Assembly (NCBI GenBank): GCA_905182775.1
Contig: CAJJCU010000129.1
Coordinates: forward strand, 1-34,978
DNA from: an uncultured Flavobacteriales bacterium
GTDB taxonomy: Bacteria; Bacteroidota; Bacteroidia; Flavobacteriales_D; Crocinitomicaceae
Length of the DNA: 34,978 nt
Reading direction: 5' to 3'
This document shows positions 8,193 to 18,319 of this stretch, piece by piece. The translations under genes and the position numbers were made by a program. Numbering within the stretch: position 1 is the first letter of the stretch; each line of letters starts with the position of its first letter. The notes below the pieces were generated by a model that was not told the origin of the DNA, ran no database searches, and saw nothing but the letters and a program-made list of their open reading frames with translations.

Positions 8193-8882
8193 ATGAAAAT
8201 CAAAATTTTATTGGTTGAAGATGATGTGAATTTAGGTGTGGTCATTTCGGATCATCTCAAATCTGCAGATTATGATGTGGTATGTGCAGAGGATGGGGCC
8301 GAGGGCTTGGTTAAATTTAATGAGGGTGATTTTAACCTATGTATATTAGATGTAATGTTGCCGAAGCTAGATGGGTTTTCATTGGCGCAGGATATTCGAA
8401 AAGTCAATGCTGAGATTCCTATTTTATTTTTGACAGCAAAATCTATGACAGAGGATAAGATCAAAGGTTTTGAAGCAGGGGGCGACGATTACCTTACCAA
8501 GCCCTTTAGTCTTCAAGAATTTCAACTAAGGGTCAAAGCATTACTGAAAAGAGTGCGCATAGAAACTAAGGAAGTAGAAGAAATGGTGTTTTCAATAGGC
8601 AACTATACCTATGATACTGAGAACCAAGTTTTGTCAATAAATAATCTTCCAAAAACTTTAACAAAAAAAGAAGCTCAAATCCTTAAGCTTTTATATCGGC
8701 ATAAAAATCAAGTAATCTCCAGGGAGATTATTTTAAAGGGAGTTTGGGGTCAAGATGATTATTTCGTAGGAAGAAGCCTTGATGTTTTTATTACCAAGCT
8801 TAGGAAATACTTTAGTGACGATCCGAGAATTATTATTTCAAATCTTCACGGGGTGGGATTTAAATTTGAGATACCTGAGTAG
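8193..8882 (+). CDS. OmpR-family response regulator (RprY-like)
   Basis: ILLVEDDVNLG, LDVMLPKLDG, FLTAKSMTEDKIKGFEAGGDDYLTKPF, C-terminal winged helix (GRSLDVFITKLRKYF...NLHGVGFKFE). Confidence 0.92.
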   Translation: MKIKILLVEDDVNLGVVISDHLKSADYDVVCAEDGAEGLVKFNEGDFNLCILDVMLPKLDGFSLAQDIRKVNAEIPILFLTAKSMTEDKIKGFEAGGDDYLTKPFSLQEFQLRVKALLKRVRIETKEVEEMVFSIGNYTYDTENQVLSINNLPKTLTKKEAQILKLLYRHKNQVISREIILKGVWGQDDYFVGRSLDVFITKLRKYFSDDPRIIISNLHGVGFKFEIPE

Positions 8883-9544
8883 TGGGTGAACTAATCCTAC
8901 ATATTGAAACTGCAACTAAAATTTGCTCTGTTGCACTATCTGAGTCAGCAGAAAAATTAGCTTTAGTAGAGAAAGATCCAGATGGTTATATTCATGGTGA
9001 ATTTTTGACGCTTTTTATTGAAGAGGTGATGCAGGTTGCAAATAAGAATTTACAAGATCTCAATGCGGTTTCCGTAAGTATTGGTCCAGGCTCTTACACC
9101 GGTTTACGGATAGGGTTGTCTACGGCAAAAGGCTTGTGCTTTGGTCTTGGTATACCCGTGATTGCGATTCCAACACTAGATAGTCTGCTTGCGTTAGGCC
9201 GTATTCAGTATCCTGAAGCTAATTTATGTGCCATGTTAGATGCCCGGAGGATGGAGGTTTACACAAAAATGATCGCTTGTGATGATTTGGTAATATGCGA
9301 ACTCGCTGCTGTTGTTGTTGAGCAGAATACTTTCAGGGAAAATGAGCCATTTATTTATTTTGGAGATGGGGCACCAAAACTTATTGAGCTTTGGAAAGAT
9401 CGTGAGCTCACCTATGATCCGAACGTAAATGTTAGCGCTTTGGGTCAGATGCTATTGGCACTCGAGAAATACCGAAACCATTCCTTTGTAGCACTCTCAG
9501 AATGTAATCCGTTGTACCTTAAAGAATTTGGCGTAAACACTTAA
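8882..9544 (+). CDS. tsaB: tRNA threonylcarbamoyladenosine biosynthesis protein TsaB
   Basis: ILHIETATKICSVAL, SIGPGSYTGLRIGLSTAKGLCFGLGIPVIAIPTLDSL. GTG start overlaps the preceding TAG by 1 nt. Confidence 0.93.
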   Translation: MGELILHIETATKICSVALSESAEKLALVEKDPDGYIHGEFLTLFIEEVMQVANKNLQDLNAVSVSIGPGSYTGLRIGLSTAKGLCFGLGIPVIAIPTLDSLLALGRIQYPEANLCAMLDARRMEVYTKMIACDDLVICELAAVVVEQNTFRENEPFIYFGDGAPKLIELWKDRELTYDPNVNVSALGQMLLALEKYRNHSFVALSECNPLYLKEFGVNT

Positions 9545-9635
9545 ATTTCTTTGAGAGCTATTTTTTTTGAAATTAAATGGCTATTGTCTTTTAAAACTTG
9601 CTTACAATCTTAACTTTGTATCAAAGTAGATTGCT

Positions 9636-9929
9636 ATGGATGATAAAATTCAACGTCGCATTGCGGAAATTTCAGAGAAAGTAAAGGTACTTCTTCAGAA
9701 TTTTTCAGATCTTAAATTGGAAAACGAAATGCTTACATCCGAATTGGATAAGAAGTCAAATGAGTTGAATGATTTAAGTATAAAACACAATGCAGAGTTG
9801 AAATCTACCATAACAGCTGCGAAAAATAATGTTACCGCGTCCGTCTCAAAAAACTTGGATGAAAAGAACAAGGAGATCGACACACTAGTTAGAGAAATTG
9901 AAATCTGTATAGAAGAGCTTAAAGACTAA
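9636..9929 (+). CDS. small coiled-coil protein upstream of zapA
   Basis: 97 aa, heptad-rich (KVKVLLQNFSDLKLENEMLTSELDKKSNEL), immediately upstream of zapA. Confidence 0.75.
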   Translation: MDDKIQRRIAEISEKVKVLLQNFSDLKLENEMLTSELDKKSNELNDLSIKHNAELKSTITAAKNNVTASVSKNLDEKNKEIDTLVREIEICIEELKD

Positions 9930-9931
9930 AA

Positions 9932-10246
9932 ATGGCTAAAATATCGTTGAAAGTAAATATAGCAGGAAGAACCTATCCCTTGACCGTTGAAGAGAACGAG
10001 CAAGAAAGTGTTTCGGCTGCAGTAGATACCATAAATAATGCCCTTGATAGCTTGAAAAAGAATTATGCGGTGAAGGATCCTCAAGATTTAATAGCAATGA
10101 CGGCACTTCAACTGATCATGAAACAAGAAGCGCATCAAAAATCTTCAGACACTTCAGAAGAGGAAGCATCGAATAACCTAGGTCAAATTGACAAAGCGCT
10201 TGAGCAGCTATGCCAGCAGATCGATGAAGCCAATCAGATCTCTTAG
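9932..10246 (+). CDS. zapA: cell division protein ZapA
   Basis: KVNIAGRTYPLTVEENEQESVSAAVDTINNAL...DPQDLIAMTALQLI. Confidence 0.88.
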   Translation: MAKISLKVNIAGRTYPLTVEENEQESVSAAVDTINNALDSLKKNYAVKDPQDLIAMTALQLIMKQEAHQKSSDTSEEEASNNLGQIDKALEQLCQQIDEANQIS

Positions 10247-10285
10247 TAACCCGGTAACACGATTATTAATTTTAATTGTGTAAGT

Positions 10286-11815
10286 ATGGAAATTGTATAT
10301 ATTGTAGTAGGGCTTATAGCTGGAATTGCTCTCGGACTGATTGGTCAGCGTATGATGCTCAAAGGAAAGGCTGATAACCTCATTAGAGAAGCCGAAACTA
10401 AAGCTGAATCCATTAAGAAGGACAAAATGTTTCAGGCCAAAGAGCGCTTCTTATCCCTCAAGCAAGAGCACGAAACCAAAATCAAAGACAGAGAACGCCG
10501 TATTCAATCTACAGAAGATCGAGCTAAGGCAAAAGAAAATAAACTAGAGCAACAGATTTCTTCATTTGGTCGAAAAGAAAAAGAAATTGAAAAAACAAAA
10601 TCCGATTTTGATGCCAAGTTTCGAGGGATCGAATTGCGTATTAAAGAACTAGATAAAACCCAAGAAAAAAGGGTGAGTGAATTGTCAAAAATTAGCGGTC
10701 TTTCCGCTGAAGATGCAAAAAATGCGCTAATGGAGGCTTTAAAAGATGAAGCCAAAACTGCCGCGATGATTCATATCAAAGAAATTACAGAGGAAGCCAA
10801 GTTAAATGCCAATAAGGAAGCGCGAAAGATTGTGATTCAGTCGATACAGCGGGTTGCTACAGAGCAAGCTATTGAGAATGCGGTGTCTGTATTTAATATT
10901 GATTCTGATGAGGTTAAAGGTCGAATTATTGGTCGAGAAGGACGAAATATTAGAGCGTTAGAGTCTGCTACGGGTGTGGAAATCATTGTTGATGATACTC
11001 CAGAGGCAATTATGCTGTCATGTTTCGATCCTGTAAGAAGAGAGATTGCAAGATTGTCGCTGCATCAGTTGGTCACCGATGGTCGAATTCACCCTGCGCG
11101 TGTTGAGGAAATTGTTGCAAAAACAAGAAAGCAGCTTGATGAGGAAATTGCTGAGACAGGAAAAAGAACTTGTATCGATTTAGGCATTCATGGGTTACAC
11201 CCGGAGCTTGTCAAAATGGTCGGTCGCATGAAATACCGTTCCTCTTATGGTCAAAACTTACTACAGCATTCACGTGAGGTTGCAAACTTATGTGCAACTA
11301 TGGCATCTGAACTAGGGATCAACCCTAAGATAGCAAAACGTGCCGGTCTCCTTCATGATATTGGTAAGGTACCTGAGGACGAGCCCGAATTGCCTCACGC
11401 AATCCTAGGAATGAAGATTGCTGAAAAATATGGTGAGAAGCCAGATGTACTAAATGCAATTGGAGCCCACCATGATGAAATCGAAATGACAACTCTGATA
11501 TCTCCGCTCGTTCAAGTTTGTGATGCTGTGTCAGGAGCAAGACCAGGAGCGAGAAGAGAGATTGTAGAGGCCTACGTTAAGCGTATTAAAGATTTAGAGT
11601 CACTTGCTTTGGCTTTTGATGGAGTTGCTAGTGCTTATGCTATTCAAGCGGGAAGAGAGCTAAGGGTGATGGTCGAGGCGGATCGCGTTTCTGATGCAAA
11701 ATCTGAAGAGCTTTCATTTCAAATATCTGAAAAGATCCAAACTGAAATGACGTATCCAGGTCAAGTTCGGATTACCGTAATTAGAGAGAAAAGAGCAGTG
11801 AATTACGCCAAGTAA
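10286..11815 (+). CDS. rny: ribonuclease Y
   Basis: N-terminal TM, coiled coil, KH motif ([28 protein letters not shown]), HD domain (LLHDIGK...IGAHHDE). Confidence 0.96.
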   Translation: MEIVYIVVGLIAGIALGLIGQRMMLKGKADNLIREAETKAESIKKDKMFQAKERFLSLKQEHETKIKDRERRIQSTEDRAKAKENKLEQQISSFGRKEKEIEKTKSDFDAKFRGIELRIKELDKTQEKRVSELSKISGLSAEDAKNALMEALKDEAKTAAMIHIKEITEEAKLNANKEARKIVIQSIQRVATEQAIENAVSVFNIDSDEVKGRIIGREGRNIRALESATGVEIIVDDTPEAIMLSCFDPVRREIARLSLHQLVTDGRIHPARVEEIVAKTRKQLDEEIAETGKRTCIDLGIHGLHPELVKMVGRMKYRSSYGQNLLQHSREVANLCATMASELGINPKIAKRAGLLHDIGKVPEDEPELPHAILGMKIAEKYGEKPDVLNAIGAHHDEIEMTTLISPLVQVCDAVSGARPGARREIVEAYVKRIKDLESLALAFDGVASAYAIQAGRELRVMVEADRVSDAKSEELSFQISEKIQTEMTYPGQVRITVIREKRAVNYAK

Positions 11816-11872
11816 TTGACGCGCATATTTTCTTTTCGCATTGATGGACCTTTTAATAACTAAAATAAAATC

Positions 11873-13684
11873 TTGCTTAGATTAATTATTGTCTCATTTT
11901 TGTTTTGTCAAATAGCGAATGATTCATTTGCACAGTCATTCATTCATAGAGTCGAAAATAGTCCCTATCCTAGCTCTTCTCAGTCCGATACGCTCTATGT
12001 TTTTAATGATGATTCATTTACCCATGATGAGCTTTTATTGCTTCAAAGTATTCAAGGGCTTTGTGCTAAGATAGAACCAAAAATTTATAGAGATAAAGGC
12101 AGTGGGAGTTCAATTTGGATTCAGGATTTGGAAGAGAACTACAATGTCTTTATTTCCACAGAATTGAATGGCAGTATTGATTCTGTATTAACCCTTGTTC
12201 CTCATAATGTAACGGGGTATATTCTATGTAATTTAAATGATAATTCGACTAATGTTGCAAATTCGTTATGTGGTCCTCTCAATGCTTTAGCCGTGACAAC
12301 GGAACTTCAGTCTTTGGTTGAGCAGAGTGGGTTTGCTTTGCTCTTGGATGTTAGAGATAAGGATGAACAATGGGTGATGGATTATTATAGCGAATTCCTT
12401 AGCGATGAGATTGTGACTTATCAAAGGGAGGACAAGTCCTTGTTTTTAGGAGACTACTCTATTTTTAGCAGTGCTTTGCATTTTTATGATGACATTCATA
12501 GCACAACAACGGAGAATGCTTTCTCAAGAATGGCCTCGAATTCTATTCTCTATGGTTGGGGAGATGATGAGTACCAAACGATTGCTAAAGCTTCCGCTTA
12601 TTCTATAGGTGTTCATCCTGCGGATTGGGGTTTCAATATATCAACCCTAACAAATTTCAATGCAGAAACGATCCAGCAAGTTTCAACCCAAGAACCTTCT
12701 ATAGAGGAAAATACGCATACGGTTTGTTTTCTGATGTCTGACGGGGATAATGTTCAATGGATGTTAAATTTATTTGCAGAAGATAGCCGTTGGTTTGGTA
12801 GTGAGAATAGGGGTTTGATGGATATTGGTTGGACGATTCCTCCAGCTCTTTCTGAAATTGCGCCAACAGTAATGTCAAAACTTTATGATATGGCGGAGTC
12901 TACGGCGGCAGGGAAGGATTATTTTATTGCAGGCCCCTCGGGACATACATACCATTTTCCTGAGCTATATCCAGCTCTTGAGTCTTCATGTGATTTAATG
13001 AATTCATTTCTAGATAAATCTGACTTATCTATAGTAAATATTCTAGGAAATGCGTACGATGAATCTGTTTTCCACCCCTATTTGAAGCAGGAAAGCGTTG
13101 ATGGTTTATTCTATTACGACTATTCTAATTATAGTAAAATGAAAGGGAAAATGGATTGTTATGCCTTGAAACCAGTCATTTCTGCAAAGTATAACCTTTG
13201 GGGTGGTTTTGAAACCTGTGAGAGTTTGGCGAGTAAGCTTAATAATGAAGTTAAAGACCCTCATTCAACAGATGGATATTCATTAATTGCAGTCCATGCA
13301 TGGTCTAACTCTGTAGATAGCTTGTTGTTTGTTCGTTCTTTGCTTAACGAGGGCATTCGTGTGGTAGCTCCTGATGAATTTGTTTCATTGATTAGCGAAG
13401 CAATATGTGCACCTCAGCAAAGCGAATCCTTACTTCTTGAAGCATATCCAAATCCATTTTCAGAAGAAATTAAGTTGCGAATACGAGGGTATTTGGCTGC
13501 TAACTTTAGCCTTTATATAGAAGATATTCAAGGGAAGCATGTTCCTTTTGAATCACGCCAAATACAGACCATTGATGGATGGGTTTCTGAGATCTATATT
13601 CAAGGTGTACCAAACGGAATTTATTTCATTCATTTCGATTCACCGACTGAAGCTCAGGTTCTAAAAGTTTTCAAATACAATTAA
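11873..13684 (+). CDS. secreted GxGYxYP-like family protein with type IX secretion C-terminal sorting domain
   Basis: Signal peptide; SDGDNVQWML and GPSGHTYHFPELYP motifs; C-terminal EAYPNPFSEEIKLRI...GIYFIHF...VLKVFKYN (T9SS type A CTD). TTG start is uncertain. Confidence 0.72.
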   Translation: MLRLIIVSFLFCQIANDSFAQSFIHRVENSPYPSSSQSDTLYVFNDDSFTHDELLLLQSIQGLCAKIEPKIYRDKGSGSSIWIQDLEENYNVFISTELNGSIDSVLTLVPHNVTGYILCNLNDNSTNVANSLCGPLNALAVTTELQSLVEQSGFALLLDVRDKDEQWVMDYYSEFLSDEIVTYQREDKSLFLGDYSIFSSALHFYDDIHSTTTENAFSRMASNSILYGWGDDEYQTIAKASAYSIGVHPADWGFNISTLTNFNAETIQQVSTQEPSIEENTHTVCFLMSDGDNVQWMLNLFAEDSRWFGSENRGLMDIGWTIPPALSEIAPTVMSKLYDMAESTAAGKDYFIAGPSGHTYHFPELYPALESSCDLMNSFLDKSDLSIVNILGNAYDESVFHPYLKQESVDGLFYYDYSNYSKMKGKMDCYALKPVISAKYNLWGGFETCESLASKLNNEVKDPHSTDGYSLIAVHAWSNSVDSLLFVRSLLNEGIRVVAPDEFVSLISEAICAPQQSESLLLEAYPNPFSEEIKLRIRGYLAANFSLYIEDIQGKHVPFESRQIQTIDGWVSEIYIQGVPNGIYFIHFDSPTEAQVLKVFKYN

Positions 13685-14100
13685 GGGTCTTTTGGGAAAA
13701 CCCTGTCAGGAGCGGGTTCAACAAATACTTTAAAGCGCAGGAGTTCCTTTCCTTTTCTTGTATTGGTTCTTAAATAGATCATGCGGTTTTGAAAATAGTA
13801 TTTCCCTTGTGTGTCAAAAATCACATTTATTTTCGAGAATTCTCCAGGACGAATCTTTTGAGATGGAAGAACTACTTCAGTGCAAGAACATTCTGTCTCA
13901 GAGGAATAAATTTCTAAGTCAGACTTACCGGTATTTTTAATTTCGTAGCTAAACTTTAAGATCTCTCCTTCTGGAGTATTTGGGAATTTTATAGTCTTAT
14001 GCTTGACTGAAAAAACCGCCGCTTGTCCAAAGACAAGGGCGGTTTTAAATAGGATGAGTAAAAGTAATGTGCTTCTCAATTTACATTTTTGCAGGAGCAC
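13681..14100 (-). CDS. DUF1573 domain-containing protein
   Basis: FPNTPEGEILKFSYEIKNTGKSDLEIYSSETECSCTEV...IRPGEFSKINVIFDTQGK. Confidence 0.85.
   Translation of the reverse strand: MLLQKCKLRSTLLLLILFKTALVFGQAAVFSVKHKTIKFPNTPEGEILKFSYEIKNTGKSDLEIYSSETECSCTEVVLPSQKIRPGEFSKINVIFDTQGKYYFQNRMIYLRTNTRKGKELLRFKVFVEPAPDRVFPKDP
14010..14046 (-). terminator. terminator-like hairpin within the DUF1573 signal-peptide coding region
   Basis: Minus strand: AAAACCGCC-CTTGTC-TTTG-GACAAG-C-GGCGGTTTTTT. 15 bp paired with one bulge, 4-nt loop, T6 tract. Confidence 0.6.
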
Positions 14101-14524
14101 CAGAACTATTTACAGGGGCACCACTCTTAGGAGCTTGACCGACTTCACCTTTGATTCTTAGAACCTTTGTTGAAGCATTTACTGCATTTGAAGTAATGGT
14201 TACACTCTTATTGATTGGGCCTGGTCTTTTCGTGTCGTATTTAACTTTAATAGATCCTGAAGCTCCAGGAGCAATTGGTTCTTTAGGCCAAGTTGGTACA
14301 GTACAACCACACGAACCTTTGGAATTTGAAATAATTAAGGGCTCATTTCCAGTATTTGTAAATTTAAAACTACAATATGGATCACCATTGTATTTGATTT
14401 TTCCGTAGTCGTGAACTTCTTTTGAGAATTCGATTTTTGCACCTGTTGTCATTTCAGCTTGTGCATTGATGTTCATTGAGATTGCTCCGATGAACAACAT
14501 AGATAGGATAAGTAATTTCTTCAT
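14081..14524 (-). CDS. DUF1573 domain-containing protein
   Basis: FSKEVHDYGKIKYNGDPYCSFKFTNTGNEPLIISNSKGSCGCTVPTWPKEPIAPGASGSIKVKYDTKRPGP. Confidence 0.9.
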   Translation of the reverse strand: MKKLLILSMLFIGAISMNINAQAEMTTGAKIEFSKEVHDYGKIKYNGDPYCSFKFTNTGNEPLIISNSKGSCGCTVPTWPKEPIAPGASGSIKVKYDTKRPGPINKSVTITSNAVNASTKVLRIKGEVGQAPKSGAPVNSSGAPAKM

Positions 14525-14604
14525 GTTTTTTTTAATTTTATAGTCCTAAATTACGAAGATACCTTGTTGTTAAAAAATAATTAACAGAACATTAACAAAA
14601 CGTT

Positions 14605-14742
14605 TTAAGACTCACTTTGTGCTTTATGAAAAGCGCAGCTGTCGCAAGATTTTTTATCCTTTTTAAAACGGCGAAGAAATCTCCTCACAAGAAAAGTAAT
14701 TGCGATCGCTAAAAATAAAAAGACAAATAGCTCTTGAATCAT
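14605..14742 (-). CDS. FeoB-associated Cys-containing small membrane protein (45 aa; not in supplied ORF track)
   Basis: Translation MIQELFVFLFLAIAITFLVRRFLRRFKKDKKSCDSCAFHKAQSES. One TM helix, basic stretch, CxxC; 20 nt downstream of feoB on the same strand. Confidence 0.82.
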   Translation of the reverse strand: MIQELFVFLFLAIAITFLVRRFLRRFKKDKKSCDSCAFHKAQSES

Positions 14743-14762
14743 TTGTTAAATATAGTGTTTAG

Positions 14763-16709
14763 TTAGACCAAAGCCAAGTAGGTGATCCATGAAAAAACAT
14801 ATGCCATGACACCCATAAATACGAGCTGGAAGATAGGCCATTTCCATGACTGCGTCTCTCTTTTTACGACAGCCAATGTTGACATACATTGCATGGCGAA
14901 TACGTAAAAGACCATTAAAGACATTCCTGAAGCAAGATTATAGGTTGGGGTTCCGTCTTGTCTTTTTTCATTCCTCATTGACTCGAGCAATCCCTTTGTG
15001 TTGTCTCCATCAGCCTGAACGGCGTAGATTGTTGATATGGATCCTACAAATACTTCACGGGCAGCAAAAGAAGTGATAAGAGAAATACCAATCTTCCAAT
15101 CATACCCTAGAGGTTGGATGGCCGGTTCAATGAATTTACCAAGATGTCCAATGTATGAATTTTCAAGTCCAGCAGCTGATTTGATCCCCGCTTGATCAGA
15201 CTCTGAAGCATTTATAAATTTTTCGGATTGCATAGAACGATTCCTTGCGTCTTCCATTTTCGTGCCTGGTCCGTAACTTGCTAGAAACCAAAGTAATATT
15301 GAAATTGCAATAATTATTTTTCCGGCATCTAAAAGAAATACTTTAACTTTTTCAATAACGGAATAGAATACATTTCCCCATCTTGGTGCTTTTAAGCTAG
15401 GTAATTCAAGGAGCATAAAACCTTTTGATTTGTTCTTGATTATTAGTTTAAGAACAAAAGCAGTGAGTAAGGCGCCTACTATACCTAAAAGATATAATCC
15501 AAATAAAACAAATCCTTGAATATTAATAAATCCGAAGAAGTAACCTTCTGGGATGACCAAGGCAATCAAAAGGGTGTAGACAGGTATTCGAGCACTGCAG
15601 CTCATTAAGGGCGCAATTAAAATAGTAATCAGTCGTTCTTTCCAGTTTCCAATGGTTCTCGCTGACATTACGCCTGGTATTGCGCATGCCAAACTAGACA
15701 TTAAGGGAACCACACTTTTTCCATTTAAGCCTAGGGGTCTCATGATGCGATCCATAATAAATACGACTCTCGACAAATAACCTGTTTCCTCGAGAATTCC
15801 TATAAAGAAAAACAGCAGTGCAATTTGAGGTATAAAAATAAGTACCCCTCCTATACCAGGAATAATTCCTTGACAAATCAAATCGTTCAATACTCCTGCT
15901 GGCATGCGCTCAGATGACCATTCGGATAAGAAGCCAAAAGCGCTATCAATTAATTCCATCGGATAGCTTGCAAAAGAGAAAATCGATTGGAACATGACGA
16001 GAAGAACGAATAGGAAGAACAGATAGCCTGAGACTGGGTGTACAAAGAACTTATCGAGTAGTTTTCGTTCCGGTTTTTCGTTTTTTATTTGAACTGATGC
16101 GATCAGTTGCGAGATTTTTTCTTTTCTCTTTTTAGCGATTTCTCTATTTAATTTGTCCTTTAATTCATCATTCTGTTCAGGTACTGGTTGGATGAATTTG
16201 GTATTGTTTCTGGATTTTGCATCTCTTAGCGCAGTGGTAATCCGCTCCTTTCCTAATCCAACTCTAGCGTTTGTCGTAATTATTGAAATATCTGGAAATG
16301 CCTCTTGTAATTTTTCAAGGTCAATATGTATTCCTTGTTTTTCAGCCAAATCCCACATGTTGAGAACCAATACCATAGGCAATTGGAAGTCATACAATTG
16401 GGTAAAAAGGAACAAATTGTTTTCAAGTCGGGAAGCATCAACAACGGCGAGGATTTGGTCGGGGTAATCTTTGTGTTTTTTGTCTTCGAGGACCTTTGAA
16501 ACGACCGCTTCGTCTATGCTTCTTGCTATTAAGCTGTAGGTTCCAGGAAAGTCAATAATATCTATGCGGTCTTTTCCGTCCATGAAAAATCCAGACTTTT
16601 TTTCTACGGTCACACCTGGGAAATTTCCGACTTGCTGTCTAAGCCCTGTCAGAAGATTAAAGATGGAACTCTTTCCTGTATTTGGGTTTCCTAATAGTGC
16701 GACTTTCAT
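14763..16709 (-). CDS. feoB: ferrous iron transport protein B
   Basis: G domain (GNPNTGKSSIFNLLTG, DFPGTYSL) plus FeoB permease motifs (SLACAIPGVMSARTI, MSCSARIPVY). Confidence 0.96.
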   Translation of the reverse strand: MKVALLGNPNTGKSSIFNLLTGLRQQVGNFPGVTVEKKSGFFMDGKDRIDIIDFPGTYSLIARSIDEAVVSKVLEDKKHKDYPDQILAVVDASRLENNLFLFTQLYDFQLPMVLVLNMWDLAEKQGIHIDLEKLQEAFPDISIITTNARVGLGKERITTALRDAKSRNNTKFIQPVPEQNDELKDKLNREIAKKRKEKISQLIASVQIKNEKPERKLLDKFFVHPVSGYLFFLFVLLVMFQSIFSFASYPMELIDSAFGFLSEWSSERMPAGVLNDLICQGIIPGIGGVLIFIPQIALLFFFIGILEETGYLSRVVFIMDRIMRPLGLNGKSVVPLMSSLACAIPGVMSARTIGNWKERLITILIAPLMSCSARIPVYTLLIALVIPEGYFFGFINIQGFVLFGLYLLGIVGALLTAFVLKLIIKNKSKGFMLLELPSLKAPRWGNVFYSVIEKVKVFLLDAGKIIIAISILLWFLASYGPGTKMEDARNRSMQSEKFINASESDQAGIKSAAGLENSYIGHLGKFIEPAIQPLGYDWKIGISLITSFAAREVFVGSISTIYAVQADGDNTKGLLESMRNEKRQDGTPTYNLASGMSLMVFYVFAMQCMSTLAVVKRETQSWKWPIFQLVFMGVMAYVFSWITYLALV

Positions 16710-16964
16710 TTAGGATAGAATAGCGTTTTGGTTTCTGGATAATTTTTTTACCAAAATTTTACGTGCTTCAGCTTTTCTTATAGATAGTATAAAGCCATTA
16801 ATGTCTATTGCAATTGGATCGCCTAAGGGGGCAATTAAAACTACTTTTGTTTGCAGTTTCTCCGTGACACCCATCTCAATGAGTTTTGTTGCAATGAAGT
16901 CATCTTCTATTGAGACAATCTCTATTGCTTCGCCAACGGCACAATGTGATAAATTAATTTGCAT
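16710..16964 (-). CDS. feoA: ferrous iron transport protein A (FeoA/SH3-like)
   Basis: Directly upstream of feoB; FeoA-type sequence (LIEMGVTEKLQTKVVLIAPLGDPIAIDINGFILSIRKAEARKILV). Likely start at MQINLSHC. Confidence 0.85.
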   Translation of the reverse strand: MQINLSHCAVGEAIEIVSIEDDFIATKLIEMGVTEKLQTKVVLIAPLGDPIAIDINGFILSIRKAEARKILVKKLSRNQNAILS

Positions 16965-17029
16965 GATCGAACAAAGATAGCGCTTATCTGCACAGAACGG
17001 AAATACCAATTAAAAGGTATTTTAAATTC

Positions 17030-18310
17030 CTATATGAGGACAAACCTAGCTGTTGTTCTCGTTCTCTGTTGTAGAAGAATGGTTTTTCCTTTACAAACAA
17101 AGTCATTTGTTTTCTGATCGTAGTGCCTTACGGTTACCAATTCTACGTTGGAATTATATTTAACAAGGTATGTAGGGCTTAGTATTTCGATGACGTCTTT
17201 TAATTTGTCTGTGTCTTCATCAATTAAAAATGAAAAGCTCAATGCAGAATTTTGCATAATGTTAATCTCAGCTTTTACCTCTGAAAGTTTTAAAAAGATA
17301 TCACTCAGATTCGCTTCGATTAAAAACGAAAAATCTTTTGGTGTAACAGAAAATAGAACCTGATTCTTTTTGAAAATAAAGGATGGTATGTCACGGTCAT
17401 TAGATGTGTCAATATCGATTTTTGTTCCTGAGCCTAAGGGTTCTGTAAAGGACTTTACGTAAAGAGGGATTCCTTTGTTTTGAAGTGGTTTGAGTGTTTT
17501 CGGATGGATAACACTCGCTCCATAATAGGACAGCTCAATGGCTTCTTTAAATGAGATCTTATCCAGTTTGATTGTGTCTTTGAAGAATTTCGGATCTGCA
17601 TTTAACATGCCTGGAACATCTTTCCAAATAGTTACTGATTTTGCGTCTAACGCATGGGCAAAGATCCCTGCACTATAATCTGATCCTTCTCGACCTAAAG
17701 TTGTCGTATCCCCATTTTTGTTTGCTGAAATAAAACCCTGGGTAACTACAATTTTATGTGTACTCAACTGTGGTAGACAAATGCTGTTTATGTTTTTAAT
17801 AGTTCCTTCCCAGTCAACATTGGCTTTTTGAAAGTTGGCGTCTGTTCTGATTAATTGACGGGCATCCGCCCATGCGCTTTCATTTAAGCTATTGAGAATG
17901 GCCTTTTGAAGTATCAAACTCGACAAAAGTTCTCCATAGGAAACAAAAGAGTCATACAACTTGCTCTTGTTTTCACTTGTGTCCTGGTCGTATAATAAAG
18001 TGATCTGGTCAAATAAACTGGTTACCAAAGATCGTATTTCTCCCTGTTCTGAGTTGATGAAAATTTGGTCAATAATATCGACGTGAAATTCTCTAAGCTC
18101 ATTTAATTTCGATAAAAAAGCATCTTTGTCCTTCTTGTAAAAAGAGTTAAAGAGCAGCTCGAGTTGATTGGTTGTTTTTCCCATCGCAGAAACTACGATA
18201 AGAATCTTTTGCTTTGGGAAAAGCTTTAATATCGCTATTGCATTCTGAACAGCTTCACTGTTTTTAACGGAAGCACCTCCAAATTTGAAAACTAGAATTG
18301 AATCGTTCAT
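17030..18310 (-). CDS. aspartate kinase
   Basis: VFKFGGASVKN, TLGREGSDYSAGIFAHAL, VTIWKDVPGMLNADP, ELSYYGASVIHPKTLKPL. Confidence 0.92.
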   Translation of the reverse strand: MNDSILVFKFGGASVKNSEAVQNAIAILKLFPKQKILIVVSAMGKTTNQLELLFNSFYKKDKDAFLSKLNELREFHVDIIDQIFINSEQGEIRSLVTSLFDQITLLYDQDTSENKSKLYDSFVSYGELLSSLILQKAILNSLNESAWADARQLIRTDANFQKANVDWEGTIKNINSICLPQLSTHKIVVTQGFISANKNGDTTTLGREGSDYSAGIFAHALDAKSVTIWKDVPGMLNADPKFFKDTIKLDKISFKEAIELSYYGASVIHPKTLKPLQNKGIPLYVKSFTEPLGSGTKIDIDTSNDRDIPSFIFKKNQVLFSVTPKDFSFLIEANLSDIFLKLSEVKAEINIMQNSALSFSFLIDEDTDKLKDVIEILSPTYLVKYNSNVELVTVRHYDQKTNDFVCKGKTILLQQRTRTTARFVLI

Positions 18311-18319
18311 GCTACTGAA

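Noticed and set aside
16153-16467. 104-aa + strand ORF
   Set aside because: Fully antisense to feoB; shadow ORF without recognisable features.
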